This document shows, piece after piece, positions 1-12,765 of a DNA stretch of 64,000 nt. The stretch's first letter is position 1. Every line of letters begins with the position of its first letter. The DNA is from Sipunculus nudus. Its lineage: Eukaryota > Annelida > Sipuncula > Golfingiida > Sipunculidae. The stretch lies in contig CM049308.1 in assembly GCA_026874595.1 (NCBI GenBank), positions 72,822,624 through 72,886,623 on the forward strand, given 5' to 3'. The notes under the pieces were generated by a model. It was not told the origin of the DNA. It searched no databases and saw nothing but the letters and a program-made list of their open reading frames with translations. The position numbers and the translations under genes were made by a program.

Positions 1-2003
1 AGCTATTGTGCGCTTTAATATGTATGACACCAGACTGGATATGTTTTATTTGCAGATTTTCCTTTTATAATTTTATCAGTTGGCATTTCTACCATAAATT
101 ATACTTTACATGAACCATGTCTCTGTTTATAATAATTTTTTATAAAGTAATTGAAGGTAATTCATTTCTTTTCAAAAGTAATTGTATTTTAATCATTACT
201 TTGTAAAATTTAAGTATTTGTATTTGGGATTTTTGGAAGTAATTTTAATTGTAATAATTACCGTACTTTTCAGTGCCATTGGCCCCAACCCTGATTAAAA
301 GCAACTTGTGAATCTGTTTTCTTTTCCTGCAGAATAAATTGCAAATTATGGCTTTCTTAATTGTATTTATTATAATTACAAATAATTGATAGCATCATGT
401 ATAAATAAATTTTTCCTTTTCTCTTTGCATAGGGTTGCTGGTCAGATAATCAGAACTTTTGATAAATATTCTGTATTCATTGAAAGAATCATTGTCTCAC
501 TATCCCGGGGTTATTGTAAATATATTGATTTTGAGAGGCAATTTCCAGTAGCCATAGAGATGTACATACATGTTCTTAACCTTTGTGGGTATATATACAT
601 AAATATTAATATAAGGACACATATATTTTCATCAGTGTAGTCTGTAGAATTAAAATGGGAGGAGCCAAAGAAGTAATATCCATCCAAACTTATGCCAATT
701 TTTATGCCCCCGCCACAAAGTGGCTAGTTTTTTTAATAGAACTTTATTGGCAGAATTCCACAAGATGCCCCATCTGTGGATACTTCTTGTATCCTACCTC
801 CTTTTAAGTAATCGACTCTTGTCTTAGTAGTCTAGCTTGTGCCTTGAGAGCCGACTGGAAATAAATACTCATGGTTTACTTTACATAACCACAATTCATG
901 CTTCTGCAGTTGTGTACTTATGAAAGCCATTGAAATCAACGTGATTCTGTATACCATACACAGGTTAGTGCACTAATTTTATTGTAGACCTGTAGAATAT
1001 TTGATTCTGTGAGGTTATGGCCATTTATGGAGTGGCAGGTTTAAGCTTCGTTTCCATAACTCCATAAGAGTAAATGCCAGTGCAGTTCGGTTACATTATT
1101 TTGGTTAGACATATATAGGCTTATATATGTTAGTGCCTTTCATTAATTTGACTCTTCCCAATTCGCGCCAACATACTACACATTTACAATTCATTTATCA
1201 TTTACAATAAATATAGATCTTTATTTGAATCAGTTGTTAGCTTTATGCTGGTGTCAATGCAGACGCTATGAGACCAGTCCACAAAGCCATGCTTTGACTA
1301 CTATCGGTCATTTGGCTCAGTGCCCAACTTCACACCTTACACCCCCCCCCCCCCCCAGTTTTATTGCCCCTATTTTATCCGAAGTCACACTTCTTATCAG
1401 GTAATTAGCACCTAGTCTTGGTACCATTGCAGCTCTCGGTGCTGCTGGGGTCCCTGTCTATGGCTCTGGCACTGGGGTTGAACATGGGCTTGGCAGCGAA
1501 TGTGTTAAAAAAAAATAAAATCATTAAATTGATGTAGAAAATAAATAAATATATTAATACTTTTATTTTTCATGTTTCATCCATGTAAGACGTGGCTACA
1601 AACTTCAAATAAATGCTTAATTAATAAATTATTGATTGGGACTACACATTGGCAAAATTGTCCATACTGTGTTTGTCTCATTGACTAATAACCCAGCTCC
1701 TTTTTGTTCTCTAAGAATTCTATATATAAACACCAGCTTTGCCGCTTTCTATATGCCAGGACTGTTATAAGTAGGTTATAGAGCACAAGCCAACAACTAC
1801 TAAACACCTTCTCTACTGCTGCTGGTGAAGCCACTGAAGATTGTAGAGTCACCATTAAGTCAATGAAGGCATCAGACAGGTCAGATTTTGAAAACCTTTT
1901 GATCTCAAACTGATTTAAAATATCACCGAAAACACCCTTGTGCTTTTACCCCTAAATAACAGAACCAAATTATCAGACACTAATGAGTGCTCACAATGAC
2001 AAC
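1..2003. other. AT-rich non-coding DNA, presumed EGLN intron 1
   Basis: No exon with acceptable reading frame and splice sites was recognised on either strand. The stretch holds a 15-base C run at 1342-1356 and otherwise simple AT-rich sequence. It is assigned to intron 1 of the EGLN gene only because the first visible EGLN exon (19469) starts in mid-protein. The true first exon could instead lie in a short unrecognised exon here, which is thought unlikely. Confidence 0.5.
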
Positions 2004-2503
2004 TGAAAGGGGCCAACCAACTATAAAACATGTTGAATTAACACATAAAATGGCTTCTTCCTTTTAAAATAAATCTGTACCTGCCAAAATATTGCCTTCA
2101 AACGGTTTACTATCCTGTAAGTGGGAGTTAAAAACAGTGGACCAGGCACATTCACAGGTGTCAACCTCAACACAGCACATGGGGCTGTTTGCATCATGGA
2201 GCCACAACACATGTCAATCAGGAGAGGCCTTGACTGACTTGGCCCCAAAAGTGTAATACATGTTCCTGCTAGATGAATCACTATGTGTTGGGGCTCACAA
2301 TCAGACCTTTGGTCATGCAGTCTTATGATGAACAGTCACACTTTGAATGTGTTTACCAACGTGCAGTGTTAAACAGCTGTACATGCGAGGTACTTAAATT
2401 GTGTGTTGGGTTGGTTTTGCTAGGGAAACTTTTGTATAAAGCAAAACAGAACATATAGTGTGAAAGAATAAGCATAATATTGCCCCTGATTATGCCCCTT
2501 TAA
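2004..2503 (-). mobile_element. TTAA-flanked ~500-bp non-autonomous element, copy 1
   Basis: Read on the minus strand from 2503, this begins TTAAAGGGGCATAATCAG. It matches along its whole length a second complete copy at 63358-63851 and a truncated copy at 56869-57170. Shared blocks include GGGCCAAGTCAGTCA and CAATATTTTGGCAGGTACAG. The other end has decayed from TTAA to TGAA-like sequence. TTAA-flanked ends with short inverted termini are typical of piggyBac or Kolobok non-autonomous elements. No transposase reading frame is present, and the small ORFs inside are shadows. Confidence 0.7.
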
Positions 2504-2629
2504 AGGTATTGTTTTCACACTGTGGAGTCTCAATTCGTATGACATCCTGTACAGGGTATGAGTTGTCTATATATTTAGACCCAATTCTTTTAAAAAGACA
2601 AGGACTCTTAGATGGATTACAGGGTTTCA

Positions 2630-3045
2630 ACCTGTTTAGCCATTCTTGGCGGCTAAAACCTGTCTTAGATGAAATTTTTTTAACAATGTTTTTAATGGTT
2701 TGAACAGCTGGGTGGGAAAACCAAGGAATCCTGGGTAATACTTGGCTAAAATGTATTTTACCCGACATGTGTGTGAAGTCTAAAACCATTTCAAACTCGA
2801 GTGATCAAACCCACATTTAAGTCATGGTTAAACACCATGGAGCTTAATTGTAATATAAAAATTTGAATGTCACAGCAACGTGAAAGACCTTTGAACGCCA
2901 TGATTGTTTGACAGTTTGCAAGGCCTCAGCCTGTTTTAGCCTCTTTTTATGGCTAAATCTGGCTTTAACCTGTTTTACCAAAGGTGATTCTAACCATGTT
3001 TTTAACCAGTTTTAACCGCTGAGTGGCAAAAACTGTGAAACCCTG
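2630..3045. mobile_element. candidate hAT-like MITE (CAGGGTTTCA ends)
   Basis: The left end reads CAGGGTTTCAACC and the right end reads TGTGAAACCCTG, giving a 10-bp inverted terminal repeat CAGGGTTTCA. The interior contains imperfectly duplicated blocks around CCTGTTTTAGCC and GGCTAAA. No clear target duplication is seen, so the call is tentative. It lies directly upstream of the 40-bp minisatellite. Confidence 0.4.
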
Positions 3046-3080
3046 GTTGTTAGACTAAAATATTATGTCTTGCGTAGTAT

Positions 3081-3560
3081 TTTAAAAAGTTGTTTCTTAG
3101 TTATGCTGGACATTGTTCTATTTAAATTGTTGTTTTTTAGTTATGCTGGACATTGTTCTATTAAAAAAATTGTTTCTTAGTTATGCTGGACATTGTTCTA
3201 TTTAAAAAGTTGTTTCTTAGTTATGCTGGACATTGTTCTATTTAAAAAGTTGTTTCTTAGTTATGCTGGACATTGTTCTATTTAAAAAGTTGTTTCTTAG
3301 TTATGCTGGACATTGTTCTATTTAAAAAGTTGTTTCTTAGTTATGCTGGACATTGTTCTATTTAAAAAGTTGTTTCTTAGTTATGCTGGACATTGTTCTA
3401 TTTAAAAAGTTGTTTCTTAGTTATGCTGGACATTGTTCTATTTAAAAAGTTGTTTCTTATTTATGCTGGACATTGTTCTATTTAAAAAGTTGTTTCTTAG
3501 TTATGCTGGACATTGTTCTATTTAAAAAGTTGTTTCTTAGTTATGCTGGACATTGTTCTA
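3081..3560. repeat. 40-bp minisatellite, 12 copies
   Basis: Twelve head-to-tail copies of a 40-bp unit containing GTTGTTTCTTAG and TTATGCTGGACATTGTTCTA fill exactly 480 bp. The first three copies carry several substitutions. The later copies are nearly identical, which suggests recent expansion from the right side. It lies in presumed EGLN intron 1 and codes for nothing: each unit contains in-frame stops. Confidence 0.95.
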
Positions 3561-5703
3561 TTTATGATTACCAGGGAAGCACGTTTATAGTTAGTTTTAA
3601 ATTAAAGACTGCTTTGTAGCTGTACGTTCTGACTTGGGTTCAGTCAGTTGTCATGACAGTTAGCCAGAAAACATCCTTGTCCAGCTACTGGTTGGCACAT
3701 GTGCTTTATCAAACTTACATCTGTGGAAATGTTGTGGGTGGATATATTTATCCTATGTTTTGTGTAAATGTCTATTGGTCCTTAAGATAACAGTTTTCCT
3801 GAAAACAGTGTAATCCCAGACTGCATGTCCCAGATTCACAGACAAGATGCAAGCACCTGTACATACACAGGTCTCAGCAGGCCTCTGGAGATGTACTTTC
3901 AGTTTGACATATTTATAGGCTAATGGTTAGTGGATACCCTTGTTAAAACTCATATATCAGGAATCATAAGGCATTTTTGGCCAAGTTTTGGGTCATAGGT
4001 TGACAAGACAATGAATGAACATCCAGTCAATAATTTCAAGTACTGCTTAGTGTTTTCGTTATTTTACCTTGTCATGGTAACTTTAATATGTCTGTTATAA
4101 CTTACAGTGAAAGGTGTTTCAGATTTGTTCAAGTTTTTACATTAGTCTAAGAATATTTCAAGTTTTAGACTGGGACATTTCAGCCTGTATGTATCCCCCT
4201 GAAAAAAGGGCCTTTCCCAATAATCCTAGCTTGGCATTTCCAGGCTAGGACATTTAGGAAAGGTCCTTTTTCAGGGGATACATACATCTAAAGAATTATC
4301 TTGTTACTCATAAAACATTAGATGACGGGTAATATCTAGGGCCTAGTGGAGTACTGGTGTCAGTGTAATATTTAACAGGTACCCGAGCCTGAAAATTTTT
4401 ACTCTTCTTCTTGTGCATGTGAATATCTCAGTATTACTGTAAACTTTGTTAATATTTTTCATTATCTAAGGGCTTTAAAACTTTGGTAGTCTATTTAACA
4501 GAGGTTGTTTATAAGTAGAATCCAATTACAAAACACCTGCTTGTTTTGGAGTGGATTTCCTTAGGCATAGATAACTGGAGTCCAAAATGCTGAAATTTGG
4601 GTGGACATGTCACAATTGGAGCCCAGTTTAATGCACAATTGAATAAATGTGCATTGTTAACTCATCTTTCTCACTGTAGAAATTGTCTAGCAAGTTCTTC
4701 ATAGCTGCTGTGGACACATTTTCAAAATGCAGACATGACAGCTGATTTAAAGGTTTATGCTGAAAATTACACTTGAAATAATTTATCTCAGTGATGTTGC
4801 ATGTTCAGCTGTGCAAGACTGGTGGTACCATCAACGTTTTTGCAATTTTTATGCATTTTATGTTTTAAGCTCAGCTGACAACGAGCAGGTGTAACTGTAT
4901 TTTATATTTAAAAGGACCTTTAATATGTCTTATGCATGTCTAAGTCATGTAGTTGATATCACCTTTATATTTTTTGTGTCCCTTACTATAATGGCTGTAA
5001 ATCCCTTAAATTTTAAAGGACATATAGAAAATATTATGTTTGTTTATAATTATAGACCTTACTTTGATTATGGATTTCAGAGTTAGTAAATATATGCAAT
5101 ATGAATATGTAATCCTATGATAATGTCATATAAGCAGTTTAACAGGTCAGTGGAGATGATAAAAATGCTCTTGTTCACAAGTATGGTCTGTTTTGTGTAA
5201 CATGGCGAATTTGGGCCAGAAAATTTTTTGTCTTTATTTGATAGTTTTTTCTGAGCACTAATGAGAAAAAGCTGTTAAGAAATTTGTTTTCCCTTGAACA
5301 TTGCAACATAACACCAAATAAATCACTGATAATTATTACAAATTACAACTTTAAATTTTAAAAAGTACAATTTCTCAGAACTAACCTTCTCATACTTGAA
5401 AATCCATAACTAGCAAATGGGTAAAGCTGTTAAAATGAAATTATTTCTATCAAATGCTACTTCCCATTTCTTATAATTCACCAATTCACACTTCCCAAAC
5501 ATTTAATTGGTAGGTATTAGCCTTATATATTTGCAAATTTTACCAATTTGAAGAATCGTTGTATCAGTGAATTCAAGATAAAAGTGTCTTTGCTATAGCT
5601 TAAATACTAGTTACATTTCAAAAGAAGCATGGCCAGGTCTCTGAGTATTAATTAGCTTTTAACAACTTCAGACCTTCTGATTTCACTTGATGTAGCCCAG
5701 AAG
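3561..5703. other. intronic DNA with a degenerate repeat fragment
   Basis: No coding exon is visible. A palindrome at 4187-4285 is listed separately. Around 4600-4860 the text (AATGCACAATTGAATAAATG, then GCAAGACTGGTGGTACCATC) matches old repeat sequence also present near 7255-7460 and 59750-60500, so this is an eroded copy of the same interspersed family. Confidence 0.5.
4187..4285. repeat. 99-bp foldback palindrome
   Basis: The left arm begins GTATGTATCCCCCTGAAAAA and the right arm ends TTTTTCAGGGGATACATAC. The two arms pair for about 45 bp with a few mismatches and almost no loop. This is the shape of a small palindromic MITE. A hairpin RNA precursor is possible but less likely, since there is no normal-sized loop. 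Confidence 0.8.
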
Positions 5704-6575
5704 TAGTGTTGGGACGATATGGGTTTTTGATATCATGATGATTATTCAAATTTTATCGTGATATACCGTGATATCGCGATATTTTTAATAATAGATAAGA
5801 GCATTGATAAGCCATCAATAATGATATTAATAACAACCACCTTTAAATTCTTGACTTTATACGAGGGGTTAACTATTAATATTATTTATACCCATTGTGC
5901 CAGTACCACAAATTAACTAATTAAGTGATTAAATTGCATGAAGGCGCTGCAGGTGTGTAAGTTTGAGACGCGGGAAGTCCTGCCCCAATCGTCAAATCAC
6001 GCTTGTCAGAACGTTTTACCAGTTTCCTATAGTTACAAAAAAGCCGGATAATCCCGGAATTTTCGGAGAGCGTGTCATACCCATCATGGCTAAATATTCC
6101 AATCCAATTTTATATGGCAAAATATGCAACCCGTAAGGAATGTTCGATCCAATGGTGACACTTTTATGTTTTATCGTTCCATGCAATAAAAGCATAAATA
6201 TGTTTTATTGCTCTTCTTTATAATGTTATTTTCTCCTGGAATTCTCAAGCTTTTGTCCTCTAAGATTCATCCTGCTATTTCCGGACATTTCCCGAAGTCC
6301 ATAAGAACACGGTTCCACCGACACGCAGGTATTCAAATACATGTGGTTTATAAAAATAAATGTGATTCTTGGAAATACATTTATTTTGAACATGGACAGA
6401 CTCTTATGATGCCAGTTTTCTCCAGAAATATATAATTCAATGGCTTGTCTGTGAACCATAATCGTGAACAAAAATTGATATCGTGATATCGCGATAATAG
6501 GAAAGTTGACGGTATGATAACCGTGGCTGTGAGATATCGTGATAATACCGTATACCGGTAACCGTCCCAACCCTA
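5704..6575. mobile_element. hAT-like non-autonomous transposon, 872 bp, 8-bp TSD
   Basis: The element begins TAGTGTTGGGACG and ends CGTCCCAACCCTA (inverted termini). It is bracketed by a perfect 8-bp duplication CCCAGAAG at 5696-5703 and 6576-6583. Eight-base duplications are the hallmark of hAT transposons. The subterminal zones on both sides are rich in GATATCGTGATA-type inverted words. No transposase domain is seen in any frame, so it is a MITE or deletion derivative. Confidence 0.85.
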
Positions 6576-6583
6576 CCCAGAAG

Positions 6584-8405
6584 TATCATATAATACACTC
6601 CCTATATAAAATCATTGTCGTACTGCTGTTGTAGTGTTTATACTGTCTTTCCTTTTTTCCCTCATGCACTCATCCTGTATATTTATTTCCTATATTTCTT
6701 TTATACTTAACTTAGAGCCTTCTTTTCTTTGTGTTGATATGAGTAGATATGTATTCCTTGTGTACTCTCCTTACTACTTCGAGTGGACCCAGCTGAAGTA
6801 GTTGGTTCACTGTGGCCCGTGGGATCTTAAATTTGCCCACCAGCTGTGTTAACTTCTTTATTTTCTACCAGTCATTGTGTGAAATATTCAGAATCAAATA
6901 TTAGTTCTTTTTGATAAAATAAGAAAAACTAGATATATATATATTATAAATATAAATTAAAAGGTTTCAACTAGCCTTACAAAGTTACATTTATTCCTGA
7001 CAGATAGATAAAAAGGCAACAAATGAGTTCAGTTATATCAGAAACTTGTACCTTAGAAGGTTCATAATAGACTGTTTCAGGGGACATCTAAAAATGACCT
7101 TCCAACATGACAGCCTGCTGTACACCAGAAAATGGAATTTAGCTTTTTAACACCATCTGATAGAACATGCCCTCAGCTTTTCAGGGGTATATAAAACATG
7201 TATTTCTATATTTGGATCTTTCCAAAATCTTGTAGTTTATTCATCATTGATAGCCTCCACAACTGTGCAAGACTGGTTGCAGACACATTTGTGAAATTTT
7301 ATAGGGTTGACACGCCAAAATAGAGGCCCAGCAAATAAATTCTTACATCATTGCATAAATTGATGGAGCATGCATCATTTTTCGCATATATTTCTATCGC
7401 CATGGAAAATATGAAGAAAATCCATTTGATATGTTCTTCATATCTGCTGTAAACATTATTGCAAAGTTTGTAGAATTTCTGCGTCAAAGAGCAGCTCTGA
7501 CTGAAATGTATCCTCTTTTAAATATGCTAGGATTTTACACAAATTTTATCATAGAAAATTTGTGCCGAGTACCGTGACCCACAAGTCCCTTGTTAGCTTC
7601 TACACAGTACTAGAAATTGACCAGTAATAACATCTTAATCCTATGCTGCTGGTTCTATAGATAATTTAGCCTTACATGTATGAAAAATCAGATCATTTTC
7701 TTGTATTGAGTTGGTCTTATTATAGGTTTGACTTCATCCCTGTTGAACAGACAGTGGTACATATTGCAGAAAAGGAGGGTTAATCCAAAGAAAATGTTTT
7801 GTGTTGTACAGGTTCAAAATTATAGATAAAAAAATGTTTCAGCTTCAGCCATAGCTTTGACAAAGCAGATAACTAAAAAATCATTTGTTTAGGTTTGGTA
7901 TGGTTACTGGTATCCATGATAACCACAATATATCTTACATTTACGATAATGGTTCCATAACTTCCGTGATCTCATGATGTTTTTTATGTCTATGGTTCTA
8001 GTTCAAAAGCATGTCTTTTATGATAATTTTCTAAAAATAGGCTAGGTCAAGTTTGAATTTTGATGACCTTCATGCAGTTTTCAAGGTCACAGAGGTAATC
8101 TTGGTGTGGTACATTGACCCATCTCAAATTTCATACATGTAATTACTACTTTCTTTCTATATATTCCCACACCAGGTGGGGGACATACTAGATCTGTTCC
8201 ATAGATTAACTTTTCCCTTGTCAGTAGTGAAGAGACTCATGGCTTATTTGCCTTAATTTTTAGATTTTGTTTCTATCAGATTGAACATTACAGATTGAAA
8301 CACTGGTACTAATAAGAGGATGTCTCAATAATTTATATCATCATCATCATATAAAAATCTGATATCTTCCCAACACTGTTGGTGTGTTGAATTATCATGT
8401 AAATA
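6584..8405. other. intronic DNA with an old tandem-core element remnant
   Basis: No exon recognised. Around 7255-7460 the sequence (TGTGCAAGACTGGTTGC and ATTTCTATCGCCATGGAAAA) matches 60317-60480. The block near 7562-7600 (GTACCGTGACCCACAAGTCC) resembles the right terminus of the large elements ending at 18403, 28514 and 54312. This is therefore probably a decayed relative of those elements. Confidence 0.45.
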
Positions 8406-9608
8406 CAGTGGAACCGCTCCTAGTGGGCACCTCTATAAAGTGGGCACTTCTGGGCAGTCCCATTTTTTCTTCTCTTTATTATGTTTAGCTAATGTGGGCA
8501 CCTCTATATTCTGTAAATTGGGCATTTTTCCGGAGCTAATGTGGGCACTTCACAGATTTTCAAGGTTGAACAGCAACTTTGTGAGCCTTCTTTATAGCGC
8601 TTTTAAAGTATGTAAGATTATATTGATTCATAATTATTTAATAATAATATTCATAAATTTTAATAGTAGCAATCAAAATGAATGAACCAAATTTAGAGGT
8701 GTACAAGTGGACATTGCATAATAGTTATTATCATCTACTTGACTCAAGACTAAGCTCAGGATGCATGCATACTAATTAGATTAAAATGCCTGCACCTGTC
8801 AGAGATCACACCAGACTAGATGCCCCTGTGCTATTTAATTAATATTTGTTTGGTTGACTACCAAGAGTGGAAGGAAGCCCTGCTCATTCACCAAATTAAT
8901 ACTCTGAGAAAAGGTGACAGCAAAATGCCCTTCTGGCCCATCACAGGTACATGCCCACTAGACCAGGACAGTGTTTATTTAACAGTTGTTACATAACAAT
9001 TCATACTGTACATTTGCCATTCAGTATCATAACCACAGTTACTGTTCACTTGTGAACATGTCAACCCCAAATTCAAAGAGAAAAGATTTGACATTATCTC
9101 AAAAAGTTGATCTCATTAAAGAATTTTTTCTTAAGATGATAGTACTTAACTCAGTGACGTACTGTCTATGCTAAAACCACATGCTGCTTTGCCATTTTAT
9201 GCATATAGTACATAAAAATTTTAATTAATATAAATATATGTATGTTTATATATACAGTGAAATATATACAGCATATATATAGTTCAGCTATCTTATAGAC
9301 CATCTGCCCAAAGCTTCCTTTTATTTTGCTTATTCTTTGTCCATACTTGTATGTAATAAAAATACTTATTTCTAACAAATATCTTGATAATTAAAATAAA
9401 TTGTTACTGAAAAACTTCATTAAATAAAGAGAGATGATACATGCAATAAGTTCATTTAGTAATCTTAAAACATGAGTAATTAAAGCAATATATCATACTA
9501 GGGGGCAGCACTCAATGTGCTGTCCATTACCTCCATATAGTAGGCACCTCTATAAAGTGGGCACTTTGGTCCAGTCCCAAGGGTGCCCACATTATAGAGG
9601 TTCGACTG
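8406..9608 (+). mobile_element. pogo/Tigger-like transposon, internally deleted
   Basis: The left end CAGTGGAACC and the right end GGTTCGACTG form inverted termini, each next to a TA dinucleotide (8404-8405 and 9609-9610), as expected for the Tc1/mariner superfamily. Subterminal GTGGGCACCTCTATAAAGTG appears in direct and inverted form. A short CENP-B-like coding remnant lies inside (listed separately). At 1.2 kb the element is far too short to be autonomous. A solo right-end copy in opposite orientation is at 37995-38100. Confidence 0.8.
9058..9129 (+). pseudogene. remnant of pogo-type transposase N-terminus (CENP-B-like HTH)
   Basis: An ATG at 9058 opens a frame with the residues SKRKDLTLSQKVDLIKEF. 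This is the shape of the first helix of the CENP-B N-terminal DNA-binding domain found in pogo/Tigger transposases (KRK, then LTLxxKxxIIKE). After about 24 codons the frame runs into unrelated sequence and a stop, so DNA-binding and catalytic regions are missing. It lies inside the TA-flanked element at 8406-9608, which supports the family call. It is a dead fragment, not a functional gene. Confidence 0.6.
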
Positions 9609-11119
9609 TATTAATTAATAATAACATGTAAACAAATTCAGTAGATTCTCATCAGTTCGGTGCTGATATATGTTTGTTTGTGCCGAGTATATTGTATTCT
9701 TAGTAAACTTGACTGTGGGATTTATCTGTGACAGAGTTAAGTAGATGGCATTTGCCAGAACCTGGGAACCTGGTTTGTTTACAAGATTTGGTGTTTACTT
9801 GTGTGTCCTTGAACTTCAGTTGGATTAAGAAATGACAGTAAAACTGCCAAGTTCTTCCATTCGCCAAGGTCAAATTCGGCTTGAATCATATTTTGATTTG
9901 TGATGGATCATAAATTGCATGTCCTGGGTATGAGTGGTTTTATGCTACCCTTACGGCAGGCTTGAGTTGTAGCTATTTATAGCAAAAGAGTCCTTTTAAC
10001 GGTTCTAGAGGTCAGTGGGCTACAGGGAGAAACCAGGAATGGCTGTAAACACAAGTCTGTATGTGGCCTGTATTTCACTCAAAGCTGCAGACCACATGCA
10101 TGTAGGCACGTAGGCCACTTGCACTGGTACTCATTTTTACTGGGTTTTGTTTAAGCTGCACCTTAAGAGTTGATGATGAGTGTAGAACCGCAAAAACATG
10201 CTGACAGCCCGCCACGTTTCACTTCAAAGGAAAAGAAATTCTTATCAGTATGATTAAGCATGAGTAGAATTTGGCCAGTCATGAGCTCTGCTTGTTTTTT
10301 TAGCCATCTCTTGATCTGATGATAGGAATCAAGATTTGTTAATATGTGATGGCATGTGAGAGATCACTTAAGGTGTGGGTATGGGATTATCTTAAGTAAA
10401 CATTGGGGTCAGAGGTCGTATTCCATCAGCTCCAGGGATTGTTTTATGAGCTGGCTGATAAGGCTCTTGATGGGTTCTATATTTATGACACAGGATGCAG
10501 TGTTCTTGCATCTGACAGCTGTCTCAGTCTCCTTTCCACAGAAGCTTAATGTGCTTGTTTGTAAGAACTATTTACAGGTTACAGCTCCTATATTTAAAAA
10601 AATTAGCATTGTAATCACTTTCTACATTGAATAATGGTATTATGTAAACCTCCACGTGAATTTGTAGTTCACTGAGTGTAATAATTGTAAACACTCAAGA
10701 GCAGTTCAAATATGACTTGCATGCCTGTTTTTAAAATTGAACTAAATAACCTCCAACAATTCAATTTCACACAGGTCCAGTGATTTCTTCAGTGTTTCTT
10801 TTTAAGTCCTGCCCTTCTTGGGTAGATTCAAAAAATTTTGCAGGATTAAATTTTTCTTTGTTTTGGAAGGAATTTTTAATGTTATTAAATCTATGGTGAG
10901 ACCCATTTGAAAGAAGAAAGGAGGGATTCGCTAGCTCCATATGAATGATTCCTGACTCAAGAAATTGGCTTGGACTTTCCAAAGTTGTAGGCACCCCTAA
11001 TTGTAACATGCTGAATTTAACCATGGCAGTTTATATTGACAGCCGTATAAGTAAAAATTAACAGATTTCTTCCAAATTTGTGCATATAGATAAATTTTAG
11101 TCAAAAGATGAGGCCTATA
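9609..11119. other. intronic DNA, no gene seen
   Basis: No exon, tRNA or recognisable mobile element was found. Open frames here (for example 10356-10634 + and 10767-11024 -) show no family resemblance, no repeat structure and no convincing splice sites. Confidence 0.5.
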
Positions 11120-12765
11120 CAGGGTTCAACATTAATGGTTAACCGTTTGCCCAGGTCAAGTAAAAGTACCAGAAAATGGTGTTAGGGCAACTAAGGGGTC
11201 ACCTCCTTACCTGATCAGGCAAGTGGGTCCTACGTAAACCTATTCTCAAAGCCAGAAAAATGATCTTTGTATCTGGTACCTGATAGAGTTAAGAAAAAAA
11301 CTTTTACAAGTGTGGACATGCAGTAACATCTAGTTGGGTTAAAATATATCCCAAAGAACAAGCTTTCAGATGTCCATAAGAAGTCATAGGGTCATTGTAT
11401 TAAAACATTTTAAACTACAGGCTATAAGTTCATTTTAAATCTGTGTTTTAACTCTGTATCCAATCTGGATCACACTCCAAGTTGGCAAGTTCTTTAATGA
11501 AGGCTGAGCTGCAGGTGCCACAATATGCTCTCATTAGGGTCACGAAAGTCTGATATACTACATGTGGACTGGTATATCTGACAATCTGTTATGTTGTAAA
11601 ATATATACTTTTAAATATGCATGAAAATCTTGAAATAATCTGTGGTGAATAATTTTTCCTCTTCATTTTGTTAGGAACGTCAGATTTATTATAAAAATGT
11701 GGAAACGTGTTGCAAAGGATGTCAATTTAATTCAGAAATCCTAAACGTTTCCCCAAAGTTTCTACACATTCAAAGCCATCTACCAAGACTTAAGTGGCTT
11801 TACTCTTTTGGGGGAACCTGCAGTGTTTGTTCTGAAATGTCCGCTGGTTGTCAGGTGACACCTGATTTTTGTGGGAAGAAAGTTAATCTGAGCTATGCAC
11901 CATGTCACTGGCAAAGGACATTGACCAATGTACACATCTACTGAAACAAACAAGTTTAAGCTTTTTTTTACTAGCCTACTCTGGGAGTTGTTTCTGTTTC
12001 CCCCTTCCCCCTGTAAAAACATTTTATTTTACTTTGAAAGCATATACATGTCTGGTGTTCTTACAAAATGCCCCTATTATCACCATATTTGATTGACCTG
12101 ACTGGGCTCTCATGAGAAAGTTCTCATAAATGTAATCAATTCTGGGGAGGAATTACAAGGATCAAATGGAAAAAAAATTGGTCGACATGTTGTTTTCAGG
12201 CATTTAATTGTGGGAAACAAATTATGTTCCACAGTAAGTGTTCTCCATTGTCACATAAAGCAGACTGTAGACTTTCCCACCACCTTGCTAGGAAATAATA
12301 TTTTTAATTACTAATATTCTTTCTATATTCATGCAACCACAGAATTCCCAGTTCAAGGCAATGTTCAACAATTAATTCTTGACTGATTACAGAACCAATT
12401 TACATAGCATCAGTAGCATCAGACCCAAGAGAAAATAATCAAAGTTGGCCATTTTCTTACTTGGATAAATTAAATCATTCTGATAATACCTCTTTAACCT
12501 AAATTTCAACTACGTATGTTAATCTGCACATATACTGAATAAAAATATAACAAATTAATATTAAAACATGATTTTTTTTCTTACTTTATTTTCCAAATTG
12601 CTGTGAAGCATGCAGTACTGGTACAGTTATGTGAACACACTTGCATTCATGGCTAAAAATAATATTTTTTGTAGGGCAAGTAAAAATTCATGTAAGGCAA
12701 GGAAAAGCTACATGTTACTTGCCTTACTCAGGTCAAGTGCTTTTAAAAGTTAATGTTGAGCCCTG
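11120..12765. mobile_element. hAT-like non-autonomous element, ~1.65 kb
   Basis: The left terminus CAGGGTTCAACATTAA and the right terminus (reverse complement CAGGGCTCAACATTAA) match at 15 of 16 positions. Subterminal GTCAAGT/GGCAAGTAA words also recur in both ends. The flanks share CTATA on each side, a possible remnant of a target duplication. CAGGG-type ends suit hAT elements. Internal ORFs of about 80 residues show no transposase similarity that I can recognise. Confidence 0.6.

Noticed and set aside
4187-4285. microRNA precursor
   Set aside because: The hairpin lacks a normal-sized loop and looks like a palindromic element; no evidence of processing is available.
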